DNA of 45,180 bases from an uncultured Gammaproteobacteria bacterium (GCA_900315395.1 OMZC01000028.1:1-45180), one strand, 5' to 3'. Positions 26,207 to 35,174 are shown, counted from the stretch's first letter. Numbers and translations: made by a program. Notes: generated by a model from the sequence alone, not told the origin.

Positions 26207-27250
26207 CTACTTCATTAATCCTTTGACTTCAACATGCCATAAACCATCATCAATACATCTGCAGTCGATTGGTGTACCTATAAATTGCTCGATTACTCTT
26301 GAGCAGGATTTAAAATGCTCACTTGGTTCTCCCATTAAAAAGCATCCTCCTGCGGATAAAGTAAGCGGAACCAGAAGCTGATCTGCAAGATGCATCTCAC
26401 ATGGAGCATCTTGCTGTAAAAATTCCTTAGCCTGACAGCACACATCCATTGTTAAGTTTTCAGCCTTAAGATGAGGCATTCCGATTTTAGAAAAAACTGT
26501 TTTTCTATTACGATCGTCTGATGCGATTATGAATACCGCATTTCCACAACCTAACGCAGAACAGCTACGGACTATTTCTGTTTCAATCTCAGGAAACTCC
26601 TTTTTCATAACCATAAGTTCTCTTTGTGCAATATCTTCATCAAGTCTTATATTTATGATGTGCCCCTGTAAATTTTTAAGCTTTGTTTTTTCTGTCAATT
26701 CAAATCTTTGCGCTTTAATCTGTGAGTTTATAATCAGTCTTACAATTCCTCCACCAACAGAGTAAAAACCAGCTCTATCCTCAATTATTTCCAAGCCGTA
26801 GCCCATCTGTTTCAGACAAGGGAGCAGAGTTTTCTTTAAAAATGCTGTTGAAGGTGCCAGAGGACAGAATGTTCCCCCCTTAATCTCAACTTCTATTTTC
26901 CCTGATGAATTCATTGCCAGTGGATAGGTAATAGCCTGCAAGACAAGGGCAATGCTACCCCCTGTACCAATGTTAAAGGAATAGTTTTCTGATCTGACCT
27001 TCATTGGGATGAATGTAAGTTCTGTAGAACGAAAATCCGCCCCTTCAACATGGGCATCACTTATCTGCTTACAGGCAATTACACAGGTTAAATGCTGCCT
27101 CATCAGCCCTTCTTTATTTCTATTCTTGCGGATATTACTTATATGAAAGCCGGTCTGTGTGGCCATGGACATAGCAAGAGCAGTTCTTAGCACCTGACCA
27201 CCGCCTATACTTCCATCTACCTCTATCAGCTTATTTAACGTTGTATCCAT
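26207..27250 (-). CDS. rtcA: RNA 3'-terminal phosphate cyclase RtcA
   Basis: RtcA uses ATP to convert RNA 3'-phosphates to 2',3'-cyclic phosphates. The 347-aa protein has the IDGSIGGGQVLRT-type N-terminus (here VDGSIGGGQVLRTAL, residues about 8-22), EVEIKGGTFCPLAPS, and HLADQLLVPL near the C-terminus with the adenylylated His. The ATG at 27250 has GAGGA eight bases upstream. A TTG at 27283 would extend the frame, but it falls inside the -12 element of the sigma54 promoter and is rejected. This is the first gene of the operon rtcA-rtcB-(23765 gene), divergent from rtcR. Confidence 0.95.
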   Translation of the reverse strand: MDTTLNKLIEVDGSIGGGQVLRTALAMSMATQTGFHISNIRKNRNKEGLMRQHLTCVIACKQISDAHVEGADFRSTELTFIPMKVRSENYSFNIGTGGSIALVLQAITYPLAMNSSGKIEVEIKGGTFCPLAPSTAFLKKTLLPCLKQMGYGLEIIEDRAGFYSVGGGIVRLIINSQIKAQRFELTEKTKLKNLQGHIINIRLDEDIAQRELMVMKKEFPEIETEIVRSCSALGCGNAVFIIASDDRNRKTVFSKIGMPHLKAENLTMDVCCQAKEFLQQDAPCEMHLADQLLVPLTLSAGGCFLMGEPSEHFKSCSRVIEQFIGTPIDCRCIDDGLWHVEVKGLMK

Positions 27251-27278
27251 TTTGAATTCCTCGTTTTCCAATTTATAG

Positions 27279-27294
27279 AGCAATGAGTGTGCCA
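27279..27294 (-). promoter_or_regulatory. Sigma54 (RpoN) -24/-12 promoter of the rtc operon
   Basis: The minus strand reads TGGCAC-ACTCA-TTGCT. This matches the sigma54 consensus TGGCAC-N5-TTGCW exactly, with invariant GG and GC at the right spacing. It lies about 30 bp upstream of the rtcA start and faces away from rtcR, the sigma54 activator next door. Confidence 0.93.
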
Positions 27295-27411
27295 GATTGT
27301 TTATCTTCTTGAATATTAAAGAAATGATACGATTTAGAATATGAACTATAATTAGTGAGATAGCTTTTTATTGATAAATATTTATCTAAGTTTATATATT
27401 TTTATATATAT

Positions 27412-29031
27412 ATGAGAAAGAAAACTGTTGTCATAGGATTATTAGGTACCGTTTTAGATAACCGTAAAGGAAAAAGAAGATGGGATCGCTGGAGACCAAC
27501 TGTTTCTATTGGTCAGCATGACGATTTATACGTTGACAGGCTGGAGATTCTTCATCAGAGCAATTTCTCTGAAATTGCCAATATAGTAAAAGAGGACTTC
27601 GAGCAGGTCTCTCCTCACAGTAGAGTTAATCTACATGAGGTGTTATTTTCAAAACCCTGGGATTTCGAAACTGTATATAAAACTCTTCTGGATTTTGCTA
27701 AAGACTATAAATTTGACCTGGATAATGAAGAGTATCTAGTCCATATTACAACAGGAACACACGTAATGCAGATTTGCTTATTCCTGCTTGTGGAGTCTCG
27801 TATTATTCCAGCAAAGATATTGCAGACAGGAGTAAGTGAAAGTAAAGATCCTGCAGGAATCTATAGCATCATCGACCTTGACTTGTCAGCTTATGACAAA
27901 CTTGCAGAACGATTTGCAACTGTTAATAGACAAGGTATCCACTATCTAAAATCAGGAATCCCAACACGAAACGCTAAATACAATGCTCTAATTGAGACTA
28001 TTGCAAAAGTTAGTTCAAGCTCAAGTGATCCGATTCTGATTACAGGACCGTCAGGAGTAGGAAAAACCAGACTAGCCCACCTGATTTACGAATGGAAGAA
28101 GAATAATCACATTGTAGAAGGTGCTTTTGTTGAACTTAACTGTGCTACTTTAAAAGGCACATCAGCTATGTCAGCTCTTTTTGGCCATACAAAAGGAGCT
28201 TATACAGGAGCGGATGAGAAGAGAAAAGGTTTACTTTCTCTTGCAGATGGAGGATTACTCTTCCTTGATGAAATAGGAGAACTGGGACTTGATGAACAGG
28301 CAATGCTCCTTCGTGCAATTGAGGAAAAAAGATTCTACCCTTTGGGCTCAGATGTTGAGAGTAGCAGTAATTTTCAGCTTATATGCGGAACCAATCGTGA
28401 TTTAAAAAAATTAGTTCAAAAAGGTTTATTCCGTGAAGATCTACTCTTTAGAATCAATCTTTGGACATTCGAACTAATGGGGCTTAAGGATAGATCGGAA
28501 GATATAGAGCCTAATCTTGATTATGAACTGGAACGTGTTTCTACAAAGCTAGGTAAACAGATAAGAATGAATAAGGAAGCTCGTGAGATGTTCCTAAAAA
28601 AAGCCACTTCCGAAGACTCTCTTTGGACAGGAAACTTCCGAGAATTATCAGGTGCTGCAACAAGAATGGCAACGTTGTCACAGGGAGGTAGAATTACTGT
28701 GTCCGAGGTTAACGATGAGTTTGAGAAACTCAGTAAAAACTGGAATTATGATTCCTCATCCAAGAAAGACTCAATATACTCAAGTGCAAGAAAACTCCTT
28801 GGAGAAAAAGCTGAAGAAATAGACCTTTTTGAGTTGTCCCAGTTAGACTGTGTTATCAATGTTATTCTGAAATCAAAATCATTATCTGAAGCAGGAAGAA
28901 AACTGTTTGCAAATACAATAAAACAACGAAAAACGTCTAATGATTCTGACAGACTAAGAAAATATTTGGAAAAATATAATTTGGACTTTAATGGAATAAT
29001 TTCCTTCTTTGATAAATTTCCACCTAATTAA
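27412..29031 (+). CDS. rtcR: RtcR, CARF-domain sigma54 activator
   Basis: RtcR senses RNA damage products and activates sigma54 transcription of rtcBA. Residues about 1-185 form the RtcR/CARF domain (TVVIGLLGTVLDN, then HITTGTHVMQICLFL). The AAA+ domain has Walker A GPSGVGKT (about 213), the sigma54-contact loop GAYTGA (about 262, Tyr replacing the usual Phe), and Walker B LLFLDEIGE (about 281). The C-terminus is helical and presumably binds upstream activating sites. The gene is divergent from rtcA with 161 bp between starts. The Tyr variant occurs in some activators and does not by itself indicate inactivity. Confidence 0.94.
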   Translation: MRKKTVVIGLLGTVLDNRKGKRRWDRWRPTVSIGQHDDLYVDRLEILHQSNFSEIANIVKEDFEQVSPHSRVNLHEVLFSKPWDFETVYKTLLDFAKDYKFDLDNEEYLVHITTGTHVMQICLFLLVESRIIPAKILQTGVSESKDPAGIYSIIDLDLSAYDKLAERFATVNRQGIHYLKSGIPTRNAKYNALIETIAKVSSSSSDPILITGPSGVGKTRLAHLIYEWKKNNHIVEGAFVELNCATLKGTSAMSALFGHTKGAYTGADEKRKGLLSLADGGLLFLDEIGELGLDEQAMLLRAIEEKRFYPLGSDVESSSNFQLICGTNRDLKKLVQKGLFREDLLFRINLWTFELMGLKDRSEDIEPNLDYELERVSTKLGKQIRMNKEAREMFLKKATSEDSLWTGNFRELSGAATRMATLSQGGRITVSEVNDEFEKLSKNWNYDSSSKKDSIYSSARKLLGEKAEEIDLFELSQLDCVINVILKSKSLSEAGRKLFANTIKQRKTSNDSDRLRKYLEKYNLDFNGIISFFDKFPPN

Positions 29032-29076
29032 ATTTATATAGTTAGGATTAAAAAATCTGTTGAGTAGGTATTAACC

Positions 29077-30099
29077 GTGAAGATAAAAAAAGACATTCTA
29101 TTAAGACCTGAATACACTTTTCTTAGGGAAAATGAGCATCTTGGAGATAAAATTATTCTCTTAGCTCTTACCGGTAGCCATGGCTATGGCACAGCTAATG
29201 AGAACAGCGATATTGATCTTCGCGGTATAACACTGCCTTCAAAAAGAGATTTGTTAGGCTTTAGTGATTTTGAACAGATAGCAGAGCCTAATACTGACAC
29301 CACTATTTATAGCCTTAATCGCATGGTTCAGCTTTTATGTAAATGTAATCCTAATACCATTGAACTCTTAGGATTAAAGCCTGATTACTACTTTATTCTG
29401 GAAAAAGAAGGTCAGGAGCTCTTAGATAACCGCAGAATGTTCTTATCCAAAAGAGCAATCTACTCCTTTGGTGACTATGCAAAATCCCAGCTTCGACGTC
29501 TGCAAAATGCAATTGCCAGAGATAAGCTGACACAATCTCAGAAAGAAGATCATATTTACAACTCTTTAGTAAGAGCATTAAGGAATCTTGAAGGCAAATA
29601 CGCTGAGTTTGAGAACGGCAGTATTGTCTTAAGTAAGGGCCTGGCGATAAATCCTGAACTCACAGATGAAATCTTCGTGGATGTTAACCTTAAACATTAC
29701 CCAATCAGAGATTACAAGAATATTCTGTCTGAACTTGAGTTTGTAGTCAGAGATTATGACAAACTGCAGAGCAGAAACCGCAAGAAAGATGATGAACATT
29801 TAAACAAACACGCTATGCATCTTGTAAGACTATTTCTGATGGGAATTGATCTTCTTGAAAAAGAAGAAATCATAACCTACAGAGAAAAGGAACAAGATCT
29901 GCTTTTAAAAATCCGACACGGCTACTATCAATTGGAAGATGGATCTTACAGTCAGGATTTCTTTGATCTTATTGATGAGCTCGAATCAAAATTCAAATAC
30001 GCATCAGAGAATACATCTCTTCCGGATAATCCTGATATGAATCGTATTGAAGACTTTGTTATGTCTGTAAATGAAAGGGTGGTCTATGATGATAGATAA
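29077..30099 (+). CDS. RlaP-type nucleotidyltransferase (DNA polymerase beta superfamily)
   Basis: A 340-aa protein with the nucleotidyltransferase signature LTGSHGYGTANENSDIDLRG (residues about 32-51): the Gly-Ser of the fingers and two metal Asp in SDID. It then has a helical C-terminal half. This matches the RlaP/YcgL family, which was named for its link to RNA-repair operons. It presumably adds nucleotides or NMP to RNA ends or another acceptor. The GTG start at 29077 has a modest AGTAGG site. It lies 45 bp after rtcR and overlaps the next, related gene. Confidence 0.85.
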   Translation: MKIKKDILLRPEYTFLRENEHLGDKIILLALTGSHGYGTANENSDIDLRGITLPSKRDLLGFSDFEQIAEPNTDTTIYSLNRMVQLLCKCNPNTIELLGLKPDYYFILEKEGQELLDNRRMFLSKRAIYSFGDYAKSQLRRLQNAIARDKLTQSQKEDHIYNSLVRALRNLEGKYAEFENGSIVLSKGLAINPELTDEIFVDVNLKHYPIRDYKNILSELEFVVRDYDKLQSRNRKKDDEHLNKHAMHLVRLFLMGIDLLEKEEIITYREKEQDLLLKIRHGYYQLEDGSYSQDFFDLIDELESKFKYASENTSLPDNPDMNRIEDFVMSVNERVVYDDR

Positions 30100-30862
30100 G
30101 ACTCATCTTGAAAAGATTCAGGAGCATTTGAAAGATATTGAGCTTCAGCATGAGATAAGAATTCTTCATGCCATAGAATCCGGAAGCAGAGCCTGGGGAT
30201 TCCCATCTCCTGACAGTGATTACGATGTACGTTTTATTTATGTTCAAAAAACTGAATGTTACCTGTCACTAGATAACGAGAAAGAACAGCTTGAATACTA
30301 TCCAGACAGTGAAATGGACATTATCGGATGGGATTTAAAGAAGTATCTTAAACTCGTTTACAAGTCCAACAGCGTTACTTTTGAATGGGCCAACTCACCA
30401 ATTGTTTATAAAACCACTCCAGAATGGAACATTGTCAAAGAGAAAATTCCTCTGTATTTCAATGAAAGAGCTGGCCTACATCATTATCTTGGTGAGGCTG
30501 CTCATATACTGCATCTATGTGAAGATAAGAATAGCATCAGCTACAAGAAATATCTTTACATACTGCGAGTAATACTTGCCTCTAGGTATATAGAGAAACA
30601 CCATAATATCCCTCCTATGCTATTTGAGGAGCTGATAGCAGATAATCTGCCAATTGATCTTGAAGCATCACTAAGAGAAGTATTGACTTGTAAGGCTCAG
30701 GTTCAGGAAAATGATCAGAATAAGAGGTTTTCTGACTTAGATGTATTTATCAGAGACGAACTTCAGAGACTTAAAGCTTATGCGAACAGTCTTAAATGCA
30801 GAGATAAGTTGGCTTCTGAAGAGTTATCTAAGCTTTTATATTCGGTAATCATGAGGCGATGA
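30086..30862 (+). CDS. Second RlaP-type nucleotidyltransferase
   Basis: A protein of about 258 aa with LHAIESGSRAWGFPSPDSDY-DVRF near residues 24-47, the more typical RlaP signature (GSRAWGF and SDYDVR). The ATG at 30086 (or 30089) follows AAGGGTGG; the upstream ATG at 30071 has no good site. It overlaps the stop of the first RlaP gene, so the two are translationally coupled. They differ strongly outside the catalytic core, so they may act on different substrates or as a heteromer. No terminator is seen before the broken membrane gene at 30906. Confidence 0.87.
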   Translation: MMIDKTHLEKIQEHLKDIELQHEIRILHAIESGSRAWGFPSPDSDYDVRFIYVQKTECYLSLDNEKEQLEYYPDSEMDIIGWDLKKYLKLVYKSNSVTFEWANSPIVYKTTPEWNIVKEKIPLYFNERAGLHHYLGEAAHILHLCEDKNSISYKKYLYILRVILASRYIEKHHNIPPMLFEELIADNLPIDLEASLREVLTCKAQVQENDQNKRFSDLDVFIRDELQRLKAYANSLKCRDKLASEELSKLLYSVIMRR

Positions 30863-31020
30863 TTCAATCATGAAAAAGTGCTAATTGTATTGTTAGGAGG
30901 TAAAAATGATATATCTACCAATTGCAATTCGCTCATAGTTATCCTCATTATTGATTTTCCTATAATTATGAAAGCTTCTGACCTTGAGGATGAGAATCCT
31001 AACACCCCAACAGAGCCAAG

Positions 31021-31028
31021 AAAAGTTT
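31021..31028. repeat. Left target-site duplication, AAAAGTTT
   Basis: The 8-bp AAAAGTTT abuts the left inverted repeat at 31029 and is repeated at 32645-32652. Eight bp is the usual ISL3 target duplication. Confidence 0.93.
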
Positions 31029-32644
31029 GGGTCTAAGGAAAAAAGTGTGGGATCAGAATATTTGAGATAAAAGATAGAGTTGAAAAAAGTGAGTCTTTTG
31101 ATAAAGTTGTTTCGACCAAAAAACAATAACCAACCAAAAGACTCATATGCATACTACAATTTTATCTTCAAATCTTCAAGTAAATCCTGATCACGTAATT
31201 GATGCCACCATTGCTCCAAATGCATTTGAAGGTGATTTCCTGGTAGTACCTTCATATTGTGAAGGCTTCAAACAGGTAGGCTCACCTAGATATGATTCTA
31301 GGCAGGTTAATATCGGCACCATTACAAACGAATGCTTTGTAGGCTTCTCTGAGCTTACATATACAGGGAAGTTAAGAACAGACAACAGCTACGTGCGTTT
31401 CTGTCCTAAATGTGGAGCTATACTTCATGGAAATGGTGTTAGCTACGTTAGACTGAAGCACATTACCTATGGCAGTACGTATCAGACCATAGAAGTTGAG
31501 GTAAAAAGGTATAGATGTTCTTCTGAGCATTGTGAGTTCAGCTGTACTGAAAAGATCCCGTTTCAGGCAGGAGGCCATCGAATAACGGTAGCTGCATACC
31601 ATGAGATATACAGACTGCTAGAGATGAAAGGCTGCAAAACCTCCTTAAAGGCACTGTCGATTGAAACCGGTGTAGATGCCAAGATCATAAGGGCAATAGA
31701 TAAACAAAGACTCTATGACAAATACACTGAGAACGGTGAAGGCAAGAAGCTGCTACCTCCAAGAAAACAGGCTCGTATCCTTGGTGTTGATGAGTTTCTC
31801 CTGCATCGCCTGGATAGGAGTGATAAGTTTGCTACCTTCATTATGGATATGGAGACCGGTGAAATCCTGTGGGTAGCACATAGCAAGACAAAGGAAGCTA
31901 TAAGAGAATTTGCAAGATACGTCGGGCCTGAATGGCTTAAAGGCGTAGAAGCCTTGGCCTGCGATATGAATGCTGACTTCTATGAGGCTCTAAAGGAATT
32001 TAATCCAAATATAAAACAGATATATGATCACTTTCATCTGATCAGTAATCTGAATGAAAAGGTTATTACACCAACCAGACTTGCCATTCAGAAGGAAATG
32101 GAAAAGAAGGCTGATGAGAAGGGGCTAAAACTTATAAACGGCAGTAAATATCTCCTAACCTCAAGCAGGAAAAGGCTAAAAGAAAGGGATAATATTGCAA
32201 GGAATTGGAAAGATGAAGGCTCCGAAGAGCATCTTTTCAACGGTGTTCAGAAAAAGGCCCCTAAAGGTGGCAGACATGACAGGTATCAGGAGCTGTTACA
32301 CTTAAACGAGGATTTATTTGTTGTTGATATGCTCAAGGATTACCTCGGCGAGGCCTATAAGTGCCATAGTAAAGGAGCAATGAATGCTGTAATCCTTGCT
32401 GCTATTGATATATGTGATAAATCAGCTAACAAACATATAAAGTGGTTTGGTAAACTGCTGATGAATCACTTGGAAGGAATTACCAATTTTGGTGAATTCC
32501 GATTAACATCAGGAAAGGTTGAAGGAACAGTTAGGAAGATCAAATTCATCAGAGCTCTAGGATTTGGATACCCTGATGATGATTATTTCTTTCTAAAGAT
32601 TATCGACGGGACTCGTAAGTCCCCACGAAAAAATCCTTAGACCC
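31029..32644 (+). mobile_element. ISL3-family insertion sequence, 1616 bp
   Basis: The left end GGGTCTAAGGA-N6-GTGGG (31029-31051) is matched by the inverted right end (32644 downwards, GGGTCTAAGGA-N6-GTGGG with other spacer bases). 8-bp direct repeats flank the element. One transposase gene fills it, and its stop lies inside the right inverted repeat. Intact ends and an intact transposase imply a recent and possibly active insertion. Confidence 0.93.
31147..32640 (+). CDS. ISL3-family DDE transposase
   Basis: A 497-aa transposase. The N-terminal zinc finger is RFCPKCGAIL (about residue 82) with RYRCSSEHCEFSC (about 120). A helix-turn-helix region follows (SLKALSIETGVDAKIIRAID). The DDE catalytic core has GVDEF (about 216), ACDMNADFYEAL (about 272) and the C-terminal LTSGKVEGTVRKIKFIRALG (about 456), where the Glu completes the triad. 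It is full length for the family. The TAG stop lies inside the right terminal repeat. No strong ribosome-binding site precedes it, which is common for transposases. Confidence 0.93.
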   Translation: MHTTILSSNLQVNPDHVIDATIAPNAFEGDFLVVPSYCEGFKQVGSPRYDSRQVNIGTITNECFVGFSELTYTGKLRTDNSYVRFCPKCGAILHGNGVSYVRLKHITYGSTYQTIEVEVKRYRCSSEHCEFSCTEKIPFQAGGHRITVAAYHEIYRLLEMKGCKTSLKALSIETGVDAKIIRAIDKQRLYDKYTENGEGKKLLPPRKQARILGVDEFLLHRLDRSDKFATFIMDMETGEILWVAHSKTKEAIREFARYVGPEWLKGVEALACDMNADFYEALKEFNPNIKQIYDHFHLISNLNEKVITPTRLAIQKEMEKKADEKGLKLINGSKYLLTSSRKRLKERDNIARNWKDEGSEEHLFNGVQKKAPKGGRHDRYQELLHLNEDLFVVDMLKDYLGEAYKCHSKGAMNAVILAAIDICDKSANKHIKWFGKLLMNHLEGITNFGEFRLTSGKVEGTVRKIKFIRALGFGYPDDDYFFLKIIDGTRKSPRKNP

Positions 32645-32652
32645 AAAAGTTT
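32645..32652. repeat. Right target-site duplication, AAAAGTTT
   Basis: Second copy of the 8-bp target duplication, directly after the right inverted repeat. Confidence 0.93.
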
Positions 32653-32778
32653 TATTATATATGCTAGCTTACACTGTGGTTCCAACAGTTGTATGCCTCA
32701 TTATGTTTGCACTCTTTAATTAGACACTCTTTCTATTTATTAAACTGATAGCCCAAAAGCTGAACTCATCTGTATCTC

Positions 32779-32792
32779 GTTTTACGTAAAAC
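32779..32792. repeat. 14-bp perfect palindrome GTTTTACGTAAAAC
   Basis: A perfect palindrome in the roughly 530-bp gap between the broken membrane gene and the gene at 33251. It could be an operator. A weaker hairpin lies at about 32969-33006 (GTGAAATAGT with ACTATTTTACAC). Otherwise the gap is AT-rich with no gene visible. Confidence 0.4.
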
Positions 32793-33250
32793 AATTTATT
32801 TTGTTTAGGGAAGATACTTCGCCAAACACCATTATCTAACTCTAAGCATTCTGAATTTTGATAGTTATTAACTTTTTAGCAATAGATAAATAAAACCAAA
32901 GTGCGGTAGCTATTTTTTCCTCGTAGAGCAGGATTCATTCTTGATAACCAGATTTTCTGGTTGAAAGAAACGGGTGAAATAGTATTGTGGACTATTTTAC
33001 ACATCCTGCCTGTAACACCATCATAAAATAATATAACAGATTATATATAATTATAAAATTTATTTCTTTTATTTTCTATTATTGTTTATTTAGTTATTTT
33101 ATATTCTTTTAATAACGCATAATCACAAATATATACAATTAGAATATTTATATATCATATCTGGAGTTATAATTAAGTTAGATATGAGTTAACACTTTTC
33201 TCTTAGGAAAAGGACATAACCGTTTCTTCATTATGCTATGCGAGAAAAAA

Positions 33251-34231
33251 ATGGACGCAGATTTAATAAAAATTCTAGAAAAGGAATTAGAAAAAGAGAA
33301 TTTTGATTCCAGAAAAAAAAGAGGCTTATTACAAACATATATCACGGCCAAGTATCGATTTGACGTTGAAAAATATATCTTGATGGGCGTCTCAAAAGGA
33401 GCTCCAACACTTCTATTTAACAAATTTAAAGAAGAAGATCCTATTTTTTCAAAAAGAATTTCATTTCGTATTTTCGACCTCTGGTTTAGCAAACTCAAAA
33501 GAGAAATAGAGTCTGGAAAAAGCAACTCTGTGAACTATTTTAATTTTGTACACAATAGAAATCTCGCGGAAACAGATAAAGAAACATATGTTGCCGAGGA
33601 AACAACTAAAAAGGTTAAAAGAGAAACAACTGAGGTAAAAATCAAGGAGGATGCTGGATTATCTGCTTATGCAACTGAAAATGACCGCCCTACAATCGGG
33701 ACATTTTCTGATGTAGCAGATACATCTTTTTTTAACTCATATGATCCTTTGGCAATCTCATCACAGACAAAAACTCAAACAGATTCAATCTGGAATCGAA
33801 TTCCAAAACCTGAATTACCTTTAAAATTTCTTGATGTTACAGGTCTGGAAGAACATAAGATTTTTGATAACATGTTCTGCTATAGAAATTATGTTCAGAT
33901 AATCGAAAAAGGAGAAAACAAAGGGCTTTTAGTAGACCAGAAAGGATTCTTATTTGATCCTTATACCTCAAGACCTGGTTCGGATTTTTATTTGCCAGAG
34001 GATCATTATAATTTAGTTGATCCTCTACCAATACCTATTAACATGACAAAACCAATGTTAATTGTTGATGCCATAACTTTTCAATATTTGAAGCCTGATT
34101 GTTTAAATCGTCCAGCACCAGCAACGATGCACTCAATGGATTTAGGAAATTATTTAACTCATGACTATAGGCAAACAATCTTAACAAAAAAAACTGAAGA
34201 AATATTTTATCAAATAGAAAATAATCTTTAG
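33251..34231 (+). CDS. Hypothetical protein, 326 aa
   Basis: The ATG at 33251 (after GCGAGAAA) is preferred to the ATG at 33233, which has no site. The N-terminus is helical and strongly charged (LIKILEKELEKENFDSRKKR...), followed by KYILMGVSKGAPTLLFNKF, a basic linker (KKVKRETTEVKIKED), and a mixed alpha/beta C-terminal half with many Asp and Pro. I do not recognise the family. It is convergent with the ribbon-helix-helix/coiled-coil gene, their stops overlapping at 34228-34231. The pair may be plasmid- or phage-derived, which is a guess. Confidence 0.7.
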   Translation: MDADLIKILEKELEKENFDSRKKRGLLQTYITAKYRFDVEKYILMGVSKGAPTLLFNKFKEEDPIFSKRISFRIFDLWFSKLKREIESGKSNSVNYFNFVHNRNLAETDKETYVAEETTKKVKRETTEVKIKEDAGLSAYATENDRPTIGTFSDVADTSFFNSYDPLAISSQTKTQTDSIWNRIPKPELPLKFLDVTGLEEHKIFDNMFCYRNYVQIIEKGENKGLLVDQKGFLFDPYTSRPGSDFYLPEDHYNLVDPLPIPINMTKPMLIVDAITFQYLKPDCLNRPAPATMHSMDLGNYLTHDYRQTILTKKTEEIFYQIENNL

Positions 34232-35139
34232 TTATTTGTAGGTTCTTTTGGATTTGTCTCGATTGCGTTTAAAGCTTGTTCTAAGCGCATATTTAGAGCT
34301 TCTTTTGACTTCCTTAAATCCTCAATAGTCTTTCTAAAATCTGTTATTTGAATTTCGTATCTGGCTTCCATTTTTTCCAGTTGTGATTTAAACTCAGATT
34401 TGAGTTCTTTAATTTGATTCTCATAATCAGCAAGTCTTTTGTTAAAATCTGATGTTTTTTCAATTATTATTTTCTCTGACTCCTTCTTAACATCAGCTAA
34501 AGCAAATTCCTTTTCCTTCACTTTTTTTTCTGAGATTTCTAGATTAGCTTTTGTAACGGCTAATTCCGAAAGACTTGAGTTTAGTGATTCTTTTGTAGAG
34601 AAAAAATCGGATTTCATTTTCTCATACTCATTAACTTTCGAAACCATCGATGTATTCTGTTCTTGAAGATCTTTTACTCGCTCTAAGAGTTGGGTTTTGT
34701 CGGCTTCCAAAGAAGAAATAAGAGAATCCTGATTAGATTTATCACTTAAAACCTGCTCTCGCTCATTAAGAGCTTTGACAGCCTCTTCTTTCGCATTCTT
34801 CTCCTCTTCCTTTGCAACAGAAATCTGCTTAGACAGGTTATCAATAAGAGATTGTTTTTCCTCCAATGCTGAAGACATTTTATTAGCAGCATTCTGCTCT
34901 GAAGCATCTATTGCAATTACAGCATCTCTAAATTTTATTTGTAGAGCATTTATAATTTGGTCAAATTCTTCAAACCTTTTCTTGTTTGCACTTTGAGCTG
35001 TCTGTTTAGAAAACTCATAAGCAGAAATCAATTTTTCAAGTAAATCACCCGACTTAATTCCTTGTTCTTCTGCACAGATAGCCTGAAATTTTGCTTTGAC
35101 TTCATCCGAAGCTCTTACGCTAATTGTTGAATCTGCCAT
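34228..35139 (-). CDS. Ribbon-helix-helix protein with long coiled coil (KfrA-like layout)
   Basis: A 303-aa protein. The N-terminal about 45 residues (STISVRASDEVKAKFQAICA, then SGDLLEKLISAYE) look like a ribbon-helix-helix DNA-binding domain. Residues about 60-290 are an almost unbroken coiled coil (EEKNAKEEAVKALNEREQVL and similar). This plan, a small DNA-binding head and a long coiled-coil tail, recalls plasmid KfrA proteins, which regulate themselves and aid segregation, though KfrA has a different head. The 10-bp inverted repeats at 35175 and 35230 just upstream are candidate operators. Confidence 0.75.
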   Translation of the reverse strand: MADSTISVRASDEVKAKFQAICAEEQGIKSGDLLEKLISAYEFSKQTAQSANKKRFEEFDQIINALQIKFRDAVIAIDASEQNAANKMSSALEEKQSLIDNLSKQISVAKEEEKNAKEEAVKALNEREQVLSDKSNQDSLISSLEADKTQLLERVKDLQEQNTSMVSKVNEYEKMKSDFFSTKESLNSSLSELAVTKANLEISEKKVKEKEFALADVKKESEKIIIEKTSDFNKRLADYENQIKELKSEFKSQLEKMEARYEIQITDFRKTIEDLRKSKEALNMRLEQALNAIETNPKEPTNN

Positions 35140-35174
35140 TTTTTTCTCCTTTTCTTTAATTATAGTATATTTTA

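Larger units (their letters stand above)
30906..32723 (+). pseudogene. Small two-helix membrane protein gene split by an ISL3 element
   Basis: AGGAGGT precedes ATG 30906. After about 10 codons (MIYLPIAIRS-stop) the frame shifts, then LIVILIIDFPIIMKASDLED-...-PRKV runs to 31028. The IS occupies 31029-32644. After it the same frame resumes as KVLLYMLAYTVVPTVVCL... ending in TAG at 32721. The joined product matches the intact protein at 1060-1251 in helix, linker (IIDxPxIMKASDxEDE) and RKVLLY. The gene is inactivated twice, by a frameshift and by the insertion. It lies directly after the RlaP pair. Confidence 0.88.

Noticed and set aside
27251-27283. Longer rtcA starting at TTG 27283
   Set aside because: The TTG lies inside the sigma54 -12 element, upstream of any transcript start, while ATG 27250 has its own ribosome-binding site.
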